Assembly: GCA_030549495.1 (NCBI GenBank)
Contig: JAUIRK010000970.1
Location: forward strand, 374,001 to 438,000
Source of the DNA: Nectonema munidae
Lineage: Eukaryota > Nematomorpha > Nectonematoida > Nectonematidae
Reading direction: 5' to 3'
DNA length: 64,000 nucleotides
This document shows positions 58,368 to 64,000 of this stretch, in pieces (position 1 is the first letter of the stretch; every line of letters starts with the position of its first letter). The notes under the pieces were generated by a model. It saw only the letters and a program-made list of their open reading frames with translations. It did not search any database and was not told the origin of the DNA. The translations under genes were made by a program, and so were the position numbers.

Positions 58368-58945
58368 TTTTGTTTTATGTGAAAAAGCGATATTAAGAAA
58401 AGAGGTTTTTGCGTTTGAATTACCTTCCTTTCATAATAATTATATTGATTTTAACTCTTTATTTATTTTGAAAGACTATAATTTAGATGAATCATTAGTG
58501 CCTTTGAAGACAACAGCTAATGGTAATTGCTTATTTAACTCTGTATCAATAGCTCTTTTTAATAGTGAAAATTTTGCTAATAAGCTTCGTGTACTATTTT
58601 ATAATGAATTAATTTATAATTTCAGTTTTTATTATAATATTGAGTATGAGAGGGTATGTTGTTTCGATAATTCTATTAACGTTTTTTTTAATTTTTCTTC
58701 GTTTAATTTTTTAACTATGCATGCCCTTTCTTCCCTTCTGTGTATCCCTAGTAGGCGTATTGTTCCTCCATATAACTCTCCTGATGATCTAGCACATTTA
58801 CTTTTAAATAAAATATTGTTTCCAATTAATTTTAATTAAAAAAAATTTGTTTGTTTCACATAATATCAAAAATCTACCAATTACCAATCTAGTAATGTAA
58901 AGGTACCTAACCACTTTGTCCCTTTGGTACAAAAAGAATTTCTAT
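58368..58945 (+). pseudogene. OTU-like cysteine protease domain, decayed
   Basis: The plus strand reads AILRKEVFAFELPSFHNNY, then PLKTTANGNCLFNSVSIALF with the putative catalytic cysteine in GNCLFNS (TGC at 58528-58530). A helical MHALSSLLCIPSRRI segment follows and, further on, KVPNHFVPLVQKE with the putative catalytic histidine in NHF. Cysteine and histidine motifs in this order and spacing fit an OTU-type deubiquitinase fold. The frame is broken, so no whole protein is expected. A shorter relative is at 27463-27640. The Tigger at 59148 lies just downstream and may have cut the original element. Confidence 0.55.
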
Positions 58946-59147
58946 GCATAATGAAAACTATGCGAGTAATATAGTGAATTAATTTATCTAGTGAGTGCTA
59001 CGGACAAATTTATGAATGATGAAGATTCGTTGGGTGATTGCTCATATGATCAATCTTCAAAGATTTTACTTCCTTCAAAACATTCTCCACAAAGTAGTGT
59101 ATTATTTGTAAATAATAACAATATTTTTTTAAATGATCATGCTAATA

Positions 59148-61681
59148 CAGTCAAACCTGTATATAGTGACAATTCAAGGGAAATAAAAAAAGTAACCGCT
59201 GAGGACAGGTAGCCGCAATACGCACTTTGGCCACCAATTTGAATTTCCGCACATACTGTATTAACTTTTAAAAGTGTATGCGCATGCATCCTACATGCAT
59301 TTTAGCAAACCTTAGCCAGAAAAAAATCATAAATTTTGGAGATTGATTATTTAAACAATTTATTACAAATAACAATTTATTTGAATTTAATTACTATTTT
59401 ATTTTTAATAAAATTTATGAAAACAATTTGATTTGAATTTCACGTCTTTTTGAAAAAATCCAACATTGTCTTCTGCTCTGCTTGCTGTCGCGGAACTGCT
59501 GCTCATTTAGGATGGCATCCTCCAAGTCTTCACATCTGCGCAAAATATCTCCATTCCCTTTGCTAATAGCAAAAGTGCGAAGATCTATGCATTTGCTGGC
59601 CTCGGAAAAATTACAGATAGATGATTTCGCAGGTGGGTGAGACTCCTCAACTTCATCGTCGCTGTCTTTGACTATATCTTGTCTAACGATTCTTTGACGA
59701 TAGTCCTCCAAGGTCAAAACTGGCTCATTGTTCGTTGTGGCCAGACACGCATCAACCTCAACAAGTTCTTGAAATGCTACTTTAAGATGCTTTCTGCAGA
59801 CAGTTTCGAGCTCATCGGCATTTTCTTCAGCATGTTCTATCTTAGAGTCCTTAGATCAGATGCCATATTTGCTGAAACATTTCCGGATAGTGTTAGGATC
59901 TACATCCGACCATGCTCTACTAATCCTGTAAATGGTATGCCATCTGGCTAATAATATTCTTCAGCTGACGTTTCCTGAACTTTAGTTTGGTCAATGGAAT
60001 GATGCCCTGATCCATGGGCTGAGTGACGGAAGTGGTGTTGGGAGGCAGAAAGAGTAGCTTACTGTTCTTCAGATGAAGTTGAGGATGGCACGGAGCATTG
60101 TCCAGGATCATGAGAATGTTTCTTTTTTGTCGACCCATCTTAGCATCCAGCTTACGCATGTATACTTCGAAGAGATTACTTGTCATCCATGCGCGCTTGT
60201 TGGCTTGATAGTCCACCGGGAGGTCATTCCTATTGATTCGTTCAAAGCAACGTGGCTTGATTGACTTGTCAATAACCATAAACTGTTCTTTGTCTCCAGC
60301 GGCATTTGCGCATAACATGACAGTGATGGATCTTTTTCCTCCCAAGCAATCGGCACCTTTTAGATGAAGCGTTGAGTCAACTGACGCTTTAAAGAAGAGA
60401 CCCGTCTCATTCATGTTGTAAATATTGCAGAATTCGTAGCTTGCGTAAAGTTCTGGTAATTTTGATATCCACCCAGTGATAATAGCATTGTCAACTCCAC
60501 TACTATCTCTATTCATCTTGCCAAAAACAATATTGTGACGTCGCTGAAATGCCTCTAACCATCCGTTGGAAGCTTTGAAGTTCTTCAGGTCAAGTTCAAC
60601 TGCGAGTGCTTGAGCCTTCTCTTGCAAAAGTGGTCCACTAACTGGCAGCATACGTGCTGTTGTGTCCTTAAACCCTTTGTAAAGTACGATGTTTAGTTCA
60701 TCGTTGGCGGTCTTCCTTATTTTCCTCTTCCAATCGAGAGGCACGTTACTTTCAATTTCTTCTAACCACTCAGCTTTGCGCTTGATAATGTCGAGAATCT
60801 GTGTTCGACCACAACGATGACCTTAGAAACTATGTCTCTCGGCGATGGAGCGGGCACTCATCTAATACTGATCATACATTTTGGTAACCTCAATCTTTTT
60901 CTCCGAGGAAAGAGGAAAGCGACCTGGAACCATGGCAAACTCACGCAATGAAAATGAATGAGATTGGATGTGTTGAAGAAAATGCAATCAATACGATTGA
61001 TGTACTAGCGATGATTTGTTAAGACGAAAGAGAAAGAGGATGCTGATTGAGAATGAAATAAATTTACGCATGCTTCATGACTTTCTTTTGACAGTTCTCA
61101 CAAGAGAGCTAACAAGACTAGTTTTGACAGGTTTATTGAATAATGATTGATACGTGATATAACATAAGTAATCAATCAAATTTAATAACTGTAAAACAAT
61201 GCGTAAGCTGCAGGCTTAATGCATGTTGGGACAATGTTTGCACACACATAATATCCAAGCTTGAAGCTAAAAGAATGACATCGAATTCTGACCTTCTTTT
61301 AGCAGAGCTTTGAAACTTCTTTTATTTATTCCAAACTTAATTAGGGGGCTTAAAAATGCGCTATAGCACCCGATGAGTCGTGACGCGGCTACATGGTCTT
61401 GCTGCTTGCAATCCCAGGATTGGGTTCTCGTTGTGGACACCTCAAATTCTGCTCAAAAAATATAATTTTACTAAATATTGTTTGACAAATTTTAATATTG
61501 GTGGCCGCTTTACGGAGTCAAAAAACTATTTTTGGATGCAATACAAGTGGCCGCTGGCCGCGTTGAAGAGGTGACCGCTATAGACAAGGTATATATCACT
61601 ATTTTTTCTTGGGGGGAAATTATTTTGGCCACTATCTGTAGGTGACCGTTATAGGCAGGTGGCCGCTAACAGGTTTGACTG
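59148..61681 (-). mobile_element. Tigger element, both ends present
   Basis: The ends CAGTCAAACCTGT (left) and, inverted, CAGTCAAACCTGT (right) are identical over 13 bases. The left end abuts TA (59146-59147); on the right the site has changed to AA. Subterminal GTGACCG, GTGGCCGC and AACCGCT motifs recur, as in other Tigger elements. At 2.5 kb the length is normal for the group. A tRNA-like sequence lies inside near 61373-61440. Confidence 0.9.
59415..60933 (-). pseudogene. Tigger transposase, broken
   Basis: From the ATG at 60931-60933 the minus strand reads MVPGRFPLSSEKKIEVTKMY and then the CENP-B-like helix-turn-helix, with two in-frame stops in the first 190 bases. From 60744 it is open for 274 codons: the second DNA-binding part (LKNFKASNGWLEAFQRRH) and the DDE domain with YNMNETGLFF, LMILDNAPCH and QPMDQGII. 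The first catalytic residue stands as N in YNMNETG, where the family usually has D. This supports loss of function. The C-terminal part (59415-59717) is in another frame and ends in a KQSRRQ segment. Confidence 0.9.
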
Positions 61682-61929
61682 AACTTAAAAATTTTCTGCT
61701 GTTGAAAAAACTCTCTTTTCAAAAATTTTTTTAATTTTTTAACAATGAAAACTTGGCCTGATTTTGTAATTATTTCTGTAAATTTTTGGACCAAGTTGCT
61801 TTAGAATGTAAAGAAAATATATGCTTCATTTTAAAAAGGAAAGATTTTTAAAAGAAAAGATTTTTTCAACAATAAATTTGAAGAGAATGTGCCTGGCACA
61901 AAAATTATACAAAAAGTTTTATATATATA

Positions 61930-64000
61930 TAAGAAGAAGAAGAAGAAGATTTATTAATTGATAAAATAAAATTGGAATACACCACTAAACATAAAAAAAA
62001 AAGAATTTAATAAGGAATTTAAAAAGAAAGACTTTGCATATTTATAGTTGGGAAAAAATTCAAAAGGCCTACAAGCCGCTGATATGAATAAAACCCATAT
62101 TACATCAATGAAATAGAAATACATCATATAGGATATTCATAAAATAAATATGAAGTAAAAATAATCACATTAGCTGGAATAAAATACAGATAGTGTGCAG
62201 TGCGCATGATTAGAATGAGTGGCTGTTAATATATTGTTAAATAAATATTGGTGGTTGTTACACACAAAGCAATTAATAGAATGACAAGTTAAACTATATT
62301 TATTTAAAAGAAGTTTTTTTATTATATTTTTACAAGTGCTTATTTTAGAAAGAATACATTGAGAGTTAAACATAAAAAAGTTAAAGTTATGAGAAATTTT
62401 ATATTTTATAGATTGTTTAGATAATTTTTTACAATAAGATGGAAGTGATAAATTGGATTTATTTCGTAGATTATATTCATGGTTCATGTAGTTAAATACA
62501 ATAAACTCATTAAATATGTTAGGTAGAAATCCATTTAAAAGTTTATAGGTAACCATCGATAAATTATACACATACAAGTCATTAACCTTTAGTAAGTTCT
62601 CTCTAAAAATTAAGAGGGTAGTATGAGATAAGTAATGACTTCCAGTTATATAGCGTATAATTCGTTTTTGTGTTTTTATCAATAGCTCAAGGTTTTGATG
62701 ACCCCATAGAACTATGCAGTAATTAAGATAAGGGAGAAAAAAGGATTTGTACAATAATAATTTGATTTTGGTCGGGAATAAAAACTTATTGTGTTTTAGA
62801 ATGCCTAAATTACTACACAGAATAGAATTGACATAAGAGATATGTTGTTTCCACTTCAATTTGCAGTCGATGATGACACCAAGTAATTTATAATATTCAA
62901 CAACTTCGAACTTGAAATTCTCAGTAGGAATTTTTCTATTCATACTTCCAAAGAGCATGGCTTTAGACTTAGATACATTTATATGCATGCAATTTTGAGT
63001 ACACCATTCAAAGAATGGCCCAAGATAATCGTTGAAAAAGTCCATACTTTTGGGTGGACTTGCCATAGAAAACGGGATGTTTATTGTCACATCATCAGCA
63101 AAACAATAAAACTTCAGCGAGCAATTAGATACATGTATATCATTTATAAAAATTAGGAATAATAGAGGGCCTAGGATAGAACCCTGAGGAACCCCCATAT
63201 TAATGGTTGAAACGTTAGACTTGAATTTATTCAAAGTTACATACTGCTGACGATTAAGCAAATAAGATTTGATTAGAAGCAAGGAATTTCCTTGCACTCC
63301 ATATAGAGACAGTTTATCAAATAAAATTTGGCGTGAAAGATTATCAAAAGCTTTACTAAAATCTAAGAACAGTGAAAGCATTCCTTCATTGGACTCAAGA
63401 GTATTCAAAATGTTATCTATATAATGTGTAAGTAGTGACTGGGTGTTGTAATTCTTACGAAAACCGAACTGAAGAGGATAAAATAGATTAATAGAATTAA
63501 AGTATGATTGCAATTGAATATTAAGTAGCTTTTCAAAAATTTTAGACAGAACCGGAATAATTGATATCGGGCGATAGTTATTAATGTCTTCTCTAGCGCC
63601 TTTTTTAAAAACAGGATGTACTGCACTGAGTTTAAAATCGTCCGGAAAACACAATACTAAACAAATATTATATCCCAATCTTAAAAATGGATAAATAACA
63701 TTAAGTATAGGCTTGATGTGGCAAATAGAAAGCCCATAAGCATCATTACAATTACTTTGATCACATTCCTTGACAGCTAGAATAACATCACTATAAGAAA
63801 AATTTTTAAATTCAAATTTAGTGTGAACTTGTGCTATGTATTTTGTAGAGTTTTTTTCAGGTTGAGAGGAGGGTAACTTCATACTAAACTTATCATTGAA
63901 AATTAAACAAACAGTTTGTTTATCTTCAATTAACTCCCCACCAAAATCCAAATTTATGTTTATTGATTTATTAATATTTAATCTATTTTTTACTTCTCGC
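61930..64000 (-). mobile_element. LINE retrotransposon, 3' part
   Basis: The element runs leftward from beyond the window edge through the reverse-transcriptase frame to a short 3' UTR. It ends in a CTT repeat (read as AAG on the plus strand at 61931-61949) next to an (AT)n run. A short tandem repeat as tail is typical of CR1/L2/jockey-like LINEs. The 5' half with the endonuclease is outside the window, so completeness and target duplication cannot be judged. Confidence 0.85.
62170..64000 (-). CDS. LINE ORF2, reverse transcriptase part (partial)
   Basis: The frame is open from the window edge to the stop at 62170-62172, over 600 codons, with no break. Counting from the TTG at 63949-63951, the reverse transcriptase shows VHPVFKKGAREDINNYRPIS (about 111-130), then LSKIFEKLL and QFGFRKNYNTQS. 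FLDFSKAFD (195-203) holds the first catalytic aspartate. GVPQGSILGPLLFLIFIND (253-271) and FADD (284-287) follow, with the catalytic pair. A C-terminal thumb and cysteine-containing tail (CHSINCFVCNNHQYLF) come next. The protein copies the element's RNA at the nick made by its endonuclease. It is nearest to the CR1/L2/jockey group; the exact clade is uncertain. An unbroken frame suggests a recent insertion. Confidence 0.93.
   Translation of the reverse strand, partial: REVKNRLNINKSININLDFGGELIEDKQTVCLIFNDKFSMKLPSSQPEKNSTKYIAQVHTKFEFKNFSYSDVILAVKECDQSNCNDAYGLSICHIKPILNVIYPFLRLGYNICLVLCFPDDFKLSAVHPVFKKGAREDINNYRPISIIPVLSKIFEKLLNIQLQSYFNSINLFYPLQFGFRKNYNTQSLLTHYIDNILNTLESNEGMLSLFLDFSKAFDNLSRQILFDKLSLYGVQGNSLLLIKSYLLNRQQYVTLNKFKSNVSTINMGVPQGSILGPLLFLIFINDIHVSNCSLKFYCFADDVTINIPFSMASPPKSMDFFNDYLGPFFEWCTQNCMHINVSKSKAMLFGSMNRKIPTENFKFEVVEYYKLLGVIIDCKLKWKQHISYVNSILCSNLGILKHNKFLFPTKIKLLLYKSFFLPYLNYCIVLWGHQNLELLIKTQKRIIRYITGSHYLSHTTLLIFRENLLKVNDLYVYNLSMVTYKLLNGFLPNIFNEFIVFNYMNHEYNLRNKSNLSLPSYCKKLSKQSIKYKISHNFNFFMFNSQCILSKISTCKNIIKKLLLNKYSLTCHSINCFVCNNHQYLFNNILTATHSNHAHCTLSVFYSS

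Noticed and set aside
1-64000. CRISPR arrays, rRNA genes, bacterial operons or riboswitches
   Set aside because: No regularly spaced direct repeats, no rRNA-like conserved blocks and no clustered prokaryote-type genes with ribosome sites were seen. Gene structure and transposons are eukaryotic.

Overview
The window is AT-rich eukaryotic DNA. It has long non-coding stretches, spliced and unspliced protein genes with AATAAA signals, and a dense mix of mobile elements. There are no operons, bacterial ribosome sites, rRNA genes or CRISPR arrays. The host genes (a plexin-type Sema protein, MUS81, Hikeshi, a carbohydrate sulfotransferase) make it a metazoan. The mixture of transposons (piggyBac, Merlin, hAT, pogo/Tigger, a CR1/L2/jockey-like LINE, tRNA-derived SINEs) fits an arthropod best, perhaps a crustacean. 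That assignment is an inference and the species cannot be read from the sequence.

Host genes. (1) Two minus-strand exons, 15265-15415 (signal peptide) and 3689-3903 (start of a Sema domain), have matching splice phase and look like the 5' end of a plexin gene with an intron of about 11.4 kb; the rest lies beyond the left edge. (2) MUS81 at 34753-36090 is one uninterrupted 445-residue frame with the ERCC4 nuclease signature. It appears to lack the winged-helix domain found in vertebrate MUS81. (3) Hikeshi at 38961-39587 is also unspliced. (4) The terminal exon of a Gal/GlcNAc/GalNAc-type sulfotransferase lies at 46482-47356 on the minus strand. Its 5' exon, with start codon and probable membrane anchor, was not found.

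Mobile elements by region. 0-2.9 kb: a TIR-bounded element with a decayed transposase-like gene of an unassigned family. 3.9-15.2 kb: the plexin intron, filled with hAT elements and small TTAA-flanked MITEs. 16.8-25.9 kb: more MITEs (one nested in another), a pogo/Tigger remnant and a short Merlin element with a perfect 8-bp target duplication. 27-33 kb: an OTU-like gene fragment, a SINE and a recent 442-bp tandem duplication. 38-46 kb: pogo and Tigger elements around a broken Ty3/gypsy fossil. 47-55 kb: SINEs, a piggyBac remnant and a second decayed member of the unassigned transposase family. 56-62 kb: a decayed piggyBac transposase, a second OTU-like fragment and a nearly complete Tigger. 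61.9-64 kb: the 3' half of a LINE with an open reverse-transcriptase frame that runs off the window.

The most unusual signal is the MITE family with TTAA target sites and CCC/GGG ends (piggyBac-like). At least a dozen copies can be seen. One end of most copies carries a palindrome 14-18 bases from the terminus. Its sequence differs between subfamilies while its symmetry is kept, as expected for a protein-binding or structural site under selection.
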